Positions 53,982-63,985 of a stretch of DNA of 64,000 bases are shown piece after piece. The DNA lies in the NCBI GenBank assembly GCA_917880885.1, contig OU862919.1:16076001-16140000 (forward strand). Direction: 5' to 3'. Source of the DNA: Limnephilus marmoratus. Lineage: Eukaryota; Arthropoda; Insecta; Trichoptera; Limnephilidae. The notes under the pieces are model-generated. The model was not told the DNA's origin. It did no database searches and saw only the letters and a program-made list of their open reading frames with translations. A program made the translations under genes and the position numbers. Within the stretch, counting starts at the first letter, position 1, and each line of letters opens with the position of its first letter.

Positions 53982-55090
53982 TTATTTCTTGGTGTTCTTT
54001 TTTATGATGTTGTGCACATAAAATTTTATGTTTTTCCATGTTCTGTGTCTTAAATCTGGTTCATTGATCAAAAATTCTTCGCACTCTTTTTTGTTTGGAA
54101 TTTTTTTTCTTATCCAGAAGACAGCCATTTGCTTTGATACGGCATCCTTCTCAGCAGAAGTCCACGTTTTCCTTGCTGTTATTTTCTTTTTCCTTGTGAC
54201 ATGTGCATTTATTGTTGGAATCTGATCCGTACCTACTCCGTGGTCATTTGAATCCCAATCTTCATTTTCCACGTTTGTACCATTGGGAATCAGAGGAATG
54301 GATACCGAAGACGGTGATATTTTAGCGGACACGGATTTTTCTTGAAGGTCGATAGTATCTAGATTTTTGCCATTATTTTCGGCCAACTTTCCGCCATCCA
54401 TGGCCAGCAAGAGTTTACTCTCCTTGCTCAATTGTATGGTACTTTCAGGAAGACGGTAAAACTCTCTATGAACCCGAATGTCATGGCCCATGTATGTTGC
54501 CAGTTAATCCATTTCGTTATTTTTGAGGTTCAATAGCTGAGATGCAGTTGCCACTTGCTTCCGTAATTTTGTGGATGTCAGAGCTTTAGGATCTTTAGCA
54601 CCACATTCCAAAGCGAATTGTCGTAATGATGTGTCTGATCTCAAGAACATAAGCGAATTTATTTTAGCAAATAGGTATACGACGTATACGTTTCTATCTA
54701 AAATTCCCACAGATGACCTCTTTTCGCAAAGCAAATCAATTTGTAGTTTAAGATCGTTGGTGAGTAAAATAGGAACCTTTCTTCCTCTTTTCCCTCTTGT
54801 TTCAAATCGAGTCAAGTTGCTAGCGATTTTTTTTCAAGTTCACTAAGAGTACTTCTTCATTCATCGCGGTTTGATCACGTAACTCATATGTTTTTAAATA
54901 TATCCTGTCGACCTCTCCTGGCCGGCGGCGATTAAAAAGCAATGTTTGAGTCAACGTGATTTCACTCAACTTGATCCATAGAGAAGGGTCACAAGCGACC
55001 TTTATTCCGCTGACAACTTGTAGTGCTTTTAGTTTTAAATACTCCGTTAACGTCTTAATGTCTTCAGCCAAGGGCAATATGACCGGCTAA
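53982..55090 (-). pseudogene. Crypton-like tyrosine recombinase gene, decayed
   Basis: Three consecutive minus frames. 55077-54820: LPLAEDIKTLTEYLKLKALQ and LLFNRRRPGEVDRIYL (box I Arg). After a shift in an A8 run (T on plus, 54827-54834), 54815-54504: FETRGKRGRKVPILLT and TSTKLRKQVAT (box II Arg). Then an in-frame TAA (54504-54506), and 54491-53982: MGHDIRVHREFYRLP (GH and, 9 residues later, the Tyr nucleophile at 54456-54458). The C-terminal tail includes a basic AEKDAVSKQM--FW and RTWKNIKFYVHN block, as in Crypton-derived animal proteins with a C-terminal Myb/SANT-like domain. The N-terminus is lost at a repeat junction near 55095. Three lesions (truncation, frameshift, nonsense) make it non-functional. 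Confidence 0.72.
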
Positions 55091-55094
55091 TTCT

Positions 55095-55160
55095 AAAGGC
55101 TAAAGAAGGAGGTAGCGTAACACGGCATAATACCCCAAAAACTAATAACATAAAAAGTGA
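55095..55160 (+). repeat. Single arm of the 16954-17074 foldback family
   Basis: CTAAAGAAGGAGGTAGCG(T)AACACGG and on to CCCCAAAAACTAATAAC: one-base difference from the arm at 17028-17074. It abuts the truncated recombinase gene, so this insertion or recombination probably removed its 5' end. Confidence 0.6.
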
Positions 55161-55234
55161 GTTCACGGTTATATTGAGCAATTACTCAATTTTTAATTTT
55201 TGGAAGAAAATTTCTTCTGGATTGACGTTATTTA

Positions 55235-55450
55235 AATTGATTAAAAACAATAACTTTGTAAAACATCACTTTTGTCAAATACAATAATACTACATGTTTC
55301 GTTGTACACATGAAGTATTATTGTATATAATAAAAGTATTGAACAATATTGCTAATATACCTGAAGAAGTGGACATCGTCCACGAAACATGTAGGATTAT
55401 TGTATATTATAAATGTGATGTTTTACAAAGTTATTGTTTTTAATCAATTA
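55235..55450. repeat. Foldback with hammerhead-like arms
   Basis: Left arm 55237-55312 (AAAAACAATAACTTTGTAAAA ... TACATGTTTCG) pairs with the right arm 55375-55448. The right arm contains CTGAAGA (55361-55367), a perfect GTGGAC-ATC-GTCCAC hairpin (55369-55383) and GAAAC (55384-55388), i.e. a hammerhead-type core with an extra A. The left arm lacks the CTGAAGA box. A diverged single copy is at 17828-17890. Confidence 0.6.
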
Positions 55451-55960
55451 CTTAATGTTATTTTAGTTCGGGTTTATCTTCGTTCGACCGTGTGTGGTTA
55501 TCACGAGGTTGCTTCATTGATATAACAAACAAATAATACTTTCAACACAATTTCTAAATGCATCGTGGGGTCTGTTCTGTTCTCGAAATAAGTAATAAAG
55601 GTAAAGGTGGCGGTGATCCGGCCGGCGAAAATTTCTTTAAATCCCGTTAAGGACAAAATATGTATGACACTACATAACTTGTCCGCTCTGTGAAACATCT
55701 CTGCCCAGTACTATTGGGAACTGTATAAAGATGCCATGTTAAATTTAAGCCGTAATGATCTCTTACCAAATTTATATATTTAGATAAGCAATTCAATTTT
55801 ATTTTGAACCTTTTTTTAAGTTTTGTGCAAATTTATATATTAAATAAAATATTTAGGAATACGATGAGGCGTATAATTTTGTTGCCTTTTCACCGCACGA
55901 GTGAACGTTAGGACGAGCCGCGCCTGCTTCCAAGATACGTGTAAGAAATTCGTTTCACAC

Positions 55961-56290
55961 TATTTCGAGGACCCAAGACCTCCAAAAACTACAGACCACT
56001 AAAACGAGGACCTTCCGAGATCCGTGTATTTTACGTATGTGTAATCCTGAACACGTGGACAGGCCTCGGATATGGGAAGTCCTCAGTTACCGGGTGTGTA
56101 TTCCGGTTTTTTGAGGACCGTTTTCTAGGTGCTTACCGGGTGTATGATGAAACCGAATAGACAGCAACGATCACGATTAACTTGAATATACGTATAAGTG
56201 TAGAATACATGTCTACTTTATATAATATAACAGGACCTCGAATTCGGGTAGCCAGTTGAAGTCCTCGAAATCGGGGTTGGACAAACAAGG
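55961..56290 (+). repeat. CGAGGAC-rich 3' flank of the Helitron
   Basis: CGAGGACC/GTCCTC words at 55966, 56009, 56079, 56129 (GAGGACC), 56235 and 56261, also ACCGGGTGTGTA/ACCGGGTGTATG twice. They mirror the words at 51590-51980. Confidence 0.45.
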
Positions 56291-56425
56291 GTGAGTGAGT
56301 GAGTGAGTGAGTGAGTGAGTGAGTGAGTGAGTGAGTGAGTGAGTGAGTGAATGAGTGAGTGAATCAGTGAATGAATAAATCATTAAATGAATGAATCAGT
56401 GAATGAAAGCATGAATGAATTAATC
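56291..56425. repeat. (GTGA)n microsatellite grading into GAATGAAT
   Basis: About 15 perfect GAGT units, then GTGAATGAGTGA- and AATGAATGAATCAGT-type variants. A similar short run is at 51530-51570. Confidence 0.9.
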
Positions 56426-56479
56426 ACTGAGATTTCCACTTAATACCATGCGAGCGAAGCCGCGGGTAAAAGCTAGTGA

Positions 56480-57205
56480 ATTATAAATTAGGTCCAGTTT
56501 TTTTTTTTGGTAGAATGTTCATTTTTTTAAGTGAGTGTTTATAAGTATGTTAAAATATAACGAAGGGAAAAAGGATAGAAGAAAACATAACACAAGCGTT
56601 AATCTCTATTAGGTTGCAATATTGTATCTGTATTCTCGTTAAAAGGAAGCCAGGGAAAACTCTTAATACCCGGTAAAAACGAATCATCAAATATCATCTG
56701 AAAAACTACAAACAACTTACCCTTGTTTACAAAAGCAATGCAAGCCACTAAAGTATTCATAACCCATAAATATTGTGTATTTCAAGCCTAACCTTACATT
56801 AAGCCCGCGTACATTTAGCATGTAAGCACGCATCCAAATCCCTAAGTAATAAGTAACACCACCTTCTATTACTTTACCATGCCTTCCTTCACGTATCATT
56901 ATCCTTCCATCTTGCAACCACCGCCAGTCGACGGCCAATGAAGATTGATAGGGAAGGCAATATCGGGGCGATAGCATTGGGGAGCCGCACAGATATTCCT
57001 GCGATTTGTTCTACAACTCTTAAATGGCTTATCTTAGGGTGCATCCCCGCCAGATATCGATAACCCCATGTTGTTTCTGGCGATATAAACAAGATTGGTG
57101 AATAACGATGATTGTCCCAACATTAAGTTTTCAGCTTTCTATGTATTGTATTTTGGTATTCATACAAAAAAAATAAAAAATTGGTCTAGTAAATTTATCG
57201 CATTT
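56480..57205. other. No gene recognised
   Basis: Minus frames 56717-56977 and 56889-57092 have no known domain. Composition is moderately AT-rich. Confidence 0.3.
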
Positions 57206-57575
57206 ATGTTATGCATATTCCTATACAAAACGTTGATTACAATTACCTCCTGGATAAAATATCACTATTGAAACTTTCGGAAAGAAGAATAAGCACAGAT
57301 TTGATACTATTACATAAAATACTGCATTACAAAATTGACTGTCCTGAATTACTTCAATTTATCAATATTCATGTTCCCAAAAAATCATGCCGACATTTAT
57401 TACCCTTTTACTTCAATAACACCAAGACACTAGCTTATCAAAATTCTCCTATTCCAAGACTTCACAGTCTCGGAAATAAATATTCTAATCTGGGCGATAT
57501 ATTACATATTAAAACTAATCGGTATAAATGTTGTATATTCTATCACTTTTATTCTTTAAGACACAAATAGACCTA
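57205..57575 (+). pseudogene. LINE ORF2 C-terminal fragment (other family)
   Basis: The 119-codon frame reads NVDYNYLLDKISLLKLSERR, then LILLHKILHYKIDCPELL and INIHVPKKSCRH. This matches the usual C-terminal block of Jockey/R1-type LINE ORF2 (LxxL-LxxRR...FLxKIL...D-PELL--I--xVP). It is related in layout to 2723-3091 but not in sequence. RT palm missing. Confidence 0.6.
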
Positions 57576-57721
57576 TGTACTTACCAAATAACTTCTATGC
57601 TACTACTATATTATTTGGAAGAATCTCTTAAATTCAATTATATGCGTGAGGATTCTTAGTTTCTGTTTATATTTTTATCTATGTATTTTGTTTTGTGTTT
57701 TGTTTTGTGCTTTGTTGCAAC

Positions 57722-58130
57722 GTTTTTTGTCATTATTGGCTAACCGTGAAACAGATGCTGACCTTGAATACGATGATATTTATACATAAAATAATTAACA
57801 ACATTTTACCAAAATACTTTTCAAATAAAATTGTATTCAACAAGGACATTCACAGACATAACACAAGAACATGCAAAGAAATCAGGCTTCAAAAAAAGGA
57901 TAAGGCGAATACGCAGAATAGTTTGCTGTACAAGGGGATGAAGTTGTATAAAAAGCTACCAGAGACTTTGAAGTCCACACCAATTGGAAAGTTCAAGACG
58001 TATTGTAGGAGCTACATAAAATTACATAAAATTTAGTTTGCAATATGAAATATTATAATTAATTAGAAATTTGTAAACTTAAATGTACAAATTACTAAAA
58101 TAAAATTAATAAATAATAAAAATTATATTT
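57722..58130 (+). pseudogene. LINE C-terminal fragment with 3' UTR (WLTVKQM family)
   Basis: The frame 57695-58036 from WLTVKQMLTLNTMIFIHKI to SYIKLHKI is nearly the same as the C-terminus of the LINE at 61035-61397. The 3' UTR (AATTAGAAATTTGTAAACTT, AAATTACTAAAATAAAATTAATAAATAATAAA) also matches. The 5' truncation falls just before WLTVKQM. No break in the remaining frame. Confidence 0.8.
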
Positions 58131-59276
58131 ATATTTTCTTTATTGTTCAAATTTTTAAGTATTTACTTTGATACAAATAGTTTGTAAAAATTTTATAAGA
58201 AAAGCCCACTAGGGCGTGTAATAAACAAATAAATAAATATTTTGTGAAATTAAAACATTCTTGTTATTTGACCTAGGACTCTCGGTGGTAGTTTTGATTT
58301 TGGACCGCAGTACGAATTTATTTTGGCTATCAATTCCAACCAGTAACTTTTTCCGGATGTTTCTCGTAAAATCAAATGCAACTGACCTGATTTTAATAAG
58401 TGACGGGTGAGTGCAAAGGTCTCACGTAGTCTCCGTAATGCGCTACTTCTAATGACGCAAATATGAATGGTCGAAGAAGTCGGGGATGCCCGAGGAATAC
58501 ATGGCACGATGAAAGTGAATCCGATACTTTACACGGGCTATGTCAAGAGTCAGAATAATAGAAGAGTGTGTATGAGGCGATGTATGAATGTGAATTAGGC
58601 AAAGAGTGTGTGCCAAAACCGAGTTTTTTGGCGGTCCGTCCTCTCTGCCTACCCGTGCTGGGAAACGGCGTAATGGTTAGTTAGTTAGTTAGTTACACTT
58701 TTAAACTTCAGTACGTCTTTAAGATGAATCATTATCTTAAACGTAGATCAAAATAAGATTATATTTCTAGGGTTAAAATAACGAGGTAGGTACCAACTGA
58801 AGCGGCAAGTTGGTACTAATTGCTAATTATTACTAAAGCGAAACACAGGTATTGAGCAATGTAAACTTCGCTCAAAGCACGAACCTTGATATTACGTAAG
58901 TTCACCGTAATATTAAATCAAATTTGTAAGGCGAGTATGAGATTAATACTCGAGATTAGGGGTTAAGTTACGTATGTTGCGATGGTATGAGCTTATTTTG
59001 GATTCAAAAGGTTAATAGAATCTAGAGCCCAAGAATAATATGTACCTACTCATATTAATTTATTGTCCTAGTAACGCAGAATCTCAAATATGTGGAAGCA
59101 ATTCGCCCGAAATGAAGTTTGTTCAGAACAATTTGCCATGTTATTATGCTAAGTAAATTGCCTATATTAAGGAGGAAAATAACTTGGGGCTTTTTTGATT
59201 AAGAAAGTTAAGCAGACATCCAAAATATCTTCTTTTTTTTAATGAAGTGTAATTAATTTCGCATGAGTCTGATATA
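58131..59276. other. Mostly unannotated; possible RTE-type LINE tail at 58460-58690
   Basis: 58466-58690 (+) starts NGRRSRGCPRNTWHDE, like the GRPRxxWxD block near the end of RTE-type ORFs, and continues to the VRPLCLPVLGNG-type sequence with two stops. The rest shows nothing. Confidence 0.35.
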
Positions 59277-59430
59277 ATATCAAATGCACATCAGTTCTGT
59301 CTAAAGTGATGGAACGTGTGATCAACGACAAACTGCTCACATACCTCGAGAAGAACAAAATTATTAACGACCATCAAGACGGATTCCGGCGGAACCGCTC
59401 GTGCGGTGATCTTCTCGCGTATGCGACGCA
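59277..59430 (+). pseudogene. LINE reverse-transcriptase fragment (finger region)
   Basis: Encodes VMERVINDKLLTYLEKNKI and DGFRRNRSCGDLLAYATHVW, the ...ER(V/I)---L-xxLExN-I---QxGFRxxRSxxDLLAY block of LINE RTs. Only ~45 residues. It is directly fused to a small palindrome and a fragment of the dispersed LINE family. Confidence 0.65.
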
Positions 59431-59459
59431 TGTTTGGGGATTGCCCCCAAACATGCGTC
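59426..59459. repeat. Short perfect hairpin at a repeat junction
   Basis: GACGCATGTTTGGGG - ATTGC - CCCCAAACATGCGTC. It joins the RT fragment to the CTCAGGGCCTCCTGTGTGGAG block and may be the scar of a rearrangement. Confidence 0.7.
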
Positions 59460-59900
59460 CTCAGGGCCTCCTGTGTGGAGTTAATGTAAAAAAAAATACT
59501 ACACAAAGGTTTGTTCTGGAAGTAGTTTAGTCGAGTGGCGAGTAATTAGTGAGTGGTGCATTGGATTTGGAAGGCGGGTATTTCCCGGGAACCATTTATT
59601 TGATAACCAACAGCCCTGCCAAGGTTTCCCCAAGGTGTTCGCTACGTTTGGTGATTTAGCAGGGGTGTCCAGGTTCTTGGGGTGATGTTTATCTAGATCT
59701 TGGCGGTGAATTCGTTTGCCCAACTGTTGCGTGGCGGGCCGGATCGGGAGATCTGACTAGTTGAGTGAGACCTGTCCTAGACCTTTGAACTAACCTTCCC
59801 AAAAATTCCTCTCCTTCGTTTCCCCTAAAAAGACCATCCACATAGCATCTCCAAAGATGACATAGGCCATGAGGGATTTATTTCCTCACGAAGTCTATCG
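59455..59900 (+). pseudogene. LINE-derived dispersed repeat, two pieces
   Basis: 59455-59500 carries only the terminal GGGCCTCCTGTGTGGAG-TTAATGTAAA piece. 59545-59900 carries the longer order (GAACCATTTATTTGATAACC, TTCGCTACGTTTGGTGATTT, GCGTGGCGGGCCGGATCGGG, CACATAGCATCTCCAAAGATG). The piece order is not that of one intact copy, so at least one rearrangement occurred. Confidence 0.5.
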
Positions 59901-59999
59901 CAGTGCTGTCACTAAGTAAACTTCACTGTTTAAAATAGTCTAACCATTCTGCTTACCGAATTATACTTGCGGTAAAACAACACACATTTTTTTTTTTTT

Positions 60000-60330
60000 T
60001 TACATGAGCTCCACACAGGAGGCCCTGAGGAAAATAATTTCCCTCAGGGCCTATGTCATCTTTGAGGATGCTGTGTGGAGGGTTTTTTTAAGGAGAGGAG
60101 AGTTCTGGGAAGGAAAAGGGTTTAAGGAGTGGGTAGGAATCTGGGGATCAGTGTGTCTTGGTCATCCGCCTCCAACACCTAGACAAACCTCACCCCACGA
60201 ACCCGGGCACCCCTGCTAAATCACCAAACGTAGCGAACCTCTTGGGGTGACCTATGGCAGAGGTGTTGGTTATCCAATAAAGGTTCCCGGGGCGGCGGTA
60301 CCCATTCCCGCCTCCCAAATTGTAGTTACG
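60000..60330 (-). pseudogene. LINE-derived dispersed repeat, well preserved copy
   Basis: Carries GAGCTCCACACAGGAGGCCC, TGAGGAAAATAATTTCCCTCA (itself a palindrome), GTCATCTTTGAGGATGCTGTG, AGTTCTGGGAAGGAAAAGGG, GAACCCGGGCACCCCTGCT and CGGCGGTACCCATTCCCGCC. It is the reference copy used here for the family. Confidence 0.6.
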
Positions 60331-60949
60331 ACGAGTATCAACAACAATCGACCCCATTTGCGAATTTTCGTTGCTCGATTGCACTGACTTGACCACATTA
60401 TACTTCAAAATCCGCTGTGAGTCCAGGCATGAATTCTAGTCTGCCTTGATTTGTTCCATATTATTTGCGGTTAATAATTTAATAATTAAAAACATTTTTC
60501 AATAGCGTTAAAGTCAACCGTTAAAAAAATACACGATTATGAGTTTAATAAAAACGACAATAAAAATCACGGTCAAAGTCGGATAAGTAGAGTAAAATAA
60601 ACATTCTTACGATCTGAAATAAATGGGGTGAAAGCAATTTCAATTCAAATTTTATCGGTCTATGAATAACGTCACGATATATTATGCAAAATACTCCACG
60701 CCACTGGGCACACAATATTCAGACAAAATTTTCAAGCCGACCAAAACTTTGGCATTACAATTCCAAATAAAACTTTCCAACTATGTGATCATAAAAACGA
60801 ATGCAAGATTCATTTAAATTATTATAGACCGGTTTCGGGGGAACCTTTCTTCATTCCAAAACAAAAATTAAAAGTAATAGAAGAAGAAAAATATTACATT
60901 TATGTAATCCTCAAGACGTGAAATAAGTTTAAAAAATGGCTTTAAAAAA
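60331..60949. other. No gene recognised
   Basis: AT-rich, short ORFs only. Confidence 0.35.
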
Positions 60950-63295
60950 ATATAATAATAATAATAATTTTTATTTTAGTAATTTGTACATTGAAGTTTA
61001 CAAATTTCTAATTGATTAAAATATTTCATATTCACTATATTTTTTCAAGTTTTATGTAGCTCCTACAATACATCTTGAACTTTCCAATTGGTGTGGACTT
61101 TAAAGTTTCTGGTAGTGTGTTATACAACTTCATTCCCTTGTACAGTAGACTGTTCTGCGTATTCGCTTTGTCCTTTTTTTGTAGCCTAATTTCCTTGCAC
61201 GTCCTTGTGTTATATCTGTGAATGTCTTTATTGTATACAATTTTATTTGAGAAGTATTTTGGTAACGTGTTGTTCAATATTTTGTGGATAAATACCATCG
61301 TGTTCAAGGTCAGCATCTGTTTCACGGTCAACCAATTTAGTTCCTTTAACATTTTAATTATTTTTGAAAATCTGTTTCGTCGAAGAATTATTCTCATAGC
61401 CCTGTTTTGGAGAATTTGTAACTTATTTTGTTATCTTTCGTTACATAGGAAAAGTATACTTGAGCAGTAGTTGAAGTGTGGAGCAATAATTGAATTGTAT
61501 ATGGTGATTGCAGTTTTTCTAGAAATTTTTGGCCGAATTCTTCCAAAAAAAGATATCTTTTTGCCAATTTTCTTTTGGGTGTATTCAGCATGTCTATTGA
61601 AGTTTAGTTTGGAATCTAATATAACTCCTAAGTATTTCATTTCAGTAACATTTTCAATAATTTCACCATCAATTTTAATTTTGCTTTCACTGGATGTCTT
61701 CTTGTATCCGATCACCATACATTTTGTTTTTTTTTTGTATTTAATTTAAGCTTATTTATTTTTAGCCATCTTGATACATCATTTAGTTCATTATTTAAAA
61801 TGTGTATTAGTTCTTCATAGTTATCTCCAATTAAGTATATTAGTGTATCGTCGGCAAATAGTCGTACTTTGCATTTTGAAAATATTTTCACCATGTCATT
61901 AATATAGAGTATGAACAATAGAGGTCCAAGGACCGATCCCTGTGGTACTCCTAACTTATTTTCCATTGGTTTTGAAAATTGATTATTTATTTTTGTTACC
62001 TGCTTTCTGTCTCTCAAATACTCTTGTATTAATTTAATGGCTACAGATGAGAAACCAATTTCTTTAAGCTTTCTTATTAGTATATCTCGGTCTTTAGTTT
62101 CGAATGCTCTTTGAAAATCCAAAAATATTGCTAAGATAAATTTATTATTATTCATTCCTTCCTTCCATTCTTCGACAATTACGTTTAATGCTGTTTCACA
62201 TGAGTTATTAGATCTGAACCCTGATTGCTCTTGGTATAAAATATCGTGTTTATCTAGATATTGCAAAATTTGTTCTTTTATTATAACTTCAAGAATCTGC
62301 TCATATTTTGGTAAGGTGTTGATTGGTCGAAATTCTTCACATTTTCTGGTATTTTTTACCTTTGGAACCGGTATAATAGTAGATATTTTCCATGACTGTG
62401 GAAATTTTCCTTCTTCAATCGTCTCATTGATAATATTTAATAGAGTAGATCCAATTACTGGAAAAGCATCTCTTATTTTACTAATAGTTAATCCATCTGA
62501 ACTATTCTTTGATTTTATTTTGTTTAAAATGTTAAATAAATATTCTGCATTTATTTCTCTGAAGACCAATGATTCTTTGTTTGGGTCGATATTATCACTT
62601 GTGGGGTTAACAGCAATGTTGGGTATTAATTTGTTAATTTGAATGATACTTTCAATATAAAATATTTATTAAAGTTATTAGCCATGTTTTCTTCGTTTAT
62701 CTCTTTTGGAAAGTTTACAATTTTTATGTCGTCTTTGTTTTCGCCATGTACTAATTCTTTTATTCTTTTCCAAATTTTTTTGGGATCCCCTTCTTCTGAG
62801 TTTATTTTATTTTTTATGTATTCATTATGCGTTCTCTTTATGTCTTTGGAGTACTTGTTTCTCGCTTTTTTGTAGTTATCCCAATCCGTAATACTATTAG
62901 TAAGGCATGCTCTTCTGTAAAATGCATCTCTATCGTGCTGCATCGTACGTAGTTCGCTTGTGTGCCATTTATTATTGTTTCTTTTATGTATCTTCTGTTC
63001 TGGAACAACTTCATCAATAGATTTTTTTAAGTTTAATATCATCTGATCAGCTTTTTGGTTATATTCCATTTGATTTATTCCATTCCAATTAATAGTCTCT
63101 AAGGATTGAATGAAAATTTCCTTATTGTATTTTTTGTAATTTTTAAATGTTGTTATTTGTGTTTCCTTACTGGAGTTGCATTTTTCTCTGTCATTTATTA
63201 GAATTTGAATGATGTTATGGTCGGTAATTTTAGGATTATCTAGTACTTTAATATTTAAGTTGAATTTATTTGAGATTACCAGATCAATCAAAAAG
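60950..63295 (-). pseudogene. LINE retrotransposon ORF2 (endonuclease end, RT, C-terminus), decayed
   Basis: Minus strand, 5'-truncated at ~63293 beside an (AAAAT)n run. 63291-62626: IDLVISNKFNL, KITDHN (end of the AP endonuclease), then the linker WHTSELRTMQHDRDAFYRR. A 2-nt insertion near 62655 shifts frame. 62569-61712: RT blocks EFRPINTLPKYEQILE, QSGFRSNNSCETAL, DFQRAFETKDRDIL, GVPQGSVLGPLLFILYIND and FADD (61847-61858). A shift in the T run 61728-61737 leads to 61718-61431 (KYLGVILDSKLNF, HFNYCSS), an in-frame TAA (61431), then 61397-61035 to KLEKI. The 3' UTR ends in (TTA)n at 60952-60968. CR1/Jockey-like by order; clade not certain. Confidence 0.85.
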
Positions 63296-63296
63296 T

Positions 63297-63370
63297 AAAA
63301 TAAAATAAATTAAATAAAATAAAATAAAATAAAATAAAATAAAATAAAATAAAAAAGTAAAATAAAAGAA
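63297..63370. repeat. (AAAAT)n microsatellite
   Basis: About ten AAAAT units with interruptions, exactly at the 5' truncation point of the LINE. It may have served as the target or been produced at the junction. Confidence 0.85.
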
Positions 63371-63800
63371 ATAAATAAACAACTAAATAAATTAATGTTC
63401 TCCAAAACGAGCTTGAAAAATCATTTTTCATATATTTGGATTATAATTGTGTAATTTCTACTATTTAAGAAATTCTAAAAATTATAGTACTTTATTAAAA
63501 TTAAATAGTTATAAATACATTGTGAATTCATATGTCAAATATTGGTTTATAAATGTGTAAATTCTGATTATGCAAATGTAAATGTTCTCTAAAATGGCCT
63601 GGAAAGAATACTTGAGATCTCACTAAAGAAAACACTCATAGAACATTAATAAATGCATTCACTCTGAATGCATTTATTTATGTTCTCCAAATTGACCTTG
63701 AAAAAAATCACATCTTTGCGATTCTTTTAAAGACATAAAGAAACCATTCCTTAATTATATACAATTCTAAGTGTTCTCAAAAGTTGTCTCGACAGAAGCA
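63371..63800. repeat. Dispersed short motif TGTTCTC(C/T)AAA
   Basis: TGTTCTCCAAAACGAGC-TTGAAAAATC (63395), TGTTCTCTAAAATGGCC-TGGAAAGAAT (63583), TGTTCTCCAAATTGACC-TTGAAAAAAATC (63680) and GTGTTCTCAAAAGTTGTC (63771): four related words at irregular spacing, so an eroded tandem repeat. GAATGCATTC palindromes lie between them. Confidence 0.45.
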
Positions 63801-63985
63801 AATTCCCGTGATATTTTGAACGAAACTATTTCTTTGTTAAGAATATTATGAACTAAATATACAATTTGGCTGTCCTGAAACGGGTATTCTGCCCAGTTGG
63901 ACAGACAAATGGTCACATTGTAATGTATTGTAATATATATGCATATGTAAATAAATAAAAATAAATAAAAAATAAATAAAAAAAT
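63801..63985 (+). mobile_element. LINE 3'-UTR fragment with TAAA tail
   Basis: A hairpin-like GCTGTCCTGAAACGGG ... CCCAGTTGGACAGAC is followed by a TGTAATGTATTGTAATATATA stretch and a TAAATAAATAAAAATAAATAAA tail (63947-63982), as in LINE 3' ends at 8143 and 34412. No coding part seen. Confidence 0.4.

Larger units (their letters stand above)
51233..56476 (+). mobile_element. Probable Helitron with nested insertions
   Basis: 5' end A|TCTATATATATATATAAAAATC at 51233; 3' end GCGAGCGAAGCCGCGGG-TAAAAG-CTAG|T at 56473-56476, a sequence typical of insect Helitron termini (short GC hairpin, then CTAG). Both flanks share a CGAGGAC/GTCCTCG word theme (51590-51980; 55970-56280) and GTGA/GAGT simple repeats, which supports one original element. 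It now contains a hAT (52260-53669), a Crypton-like pseudogene and a hammerhead foldback. That the two ends belong together is inferred. Confidence 0.45.

Noticed and set aside
54028..54846. Plus-strand ORFs opposite the recombinase gene
   Set aside because: Antisense shadows; the minus-strand frames carry all recombinase motifs.
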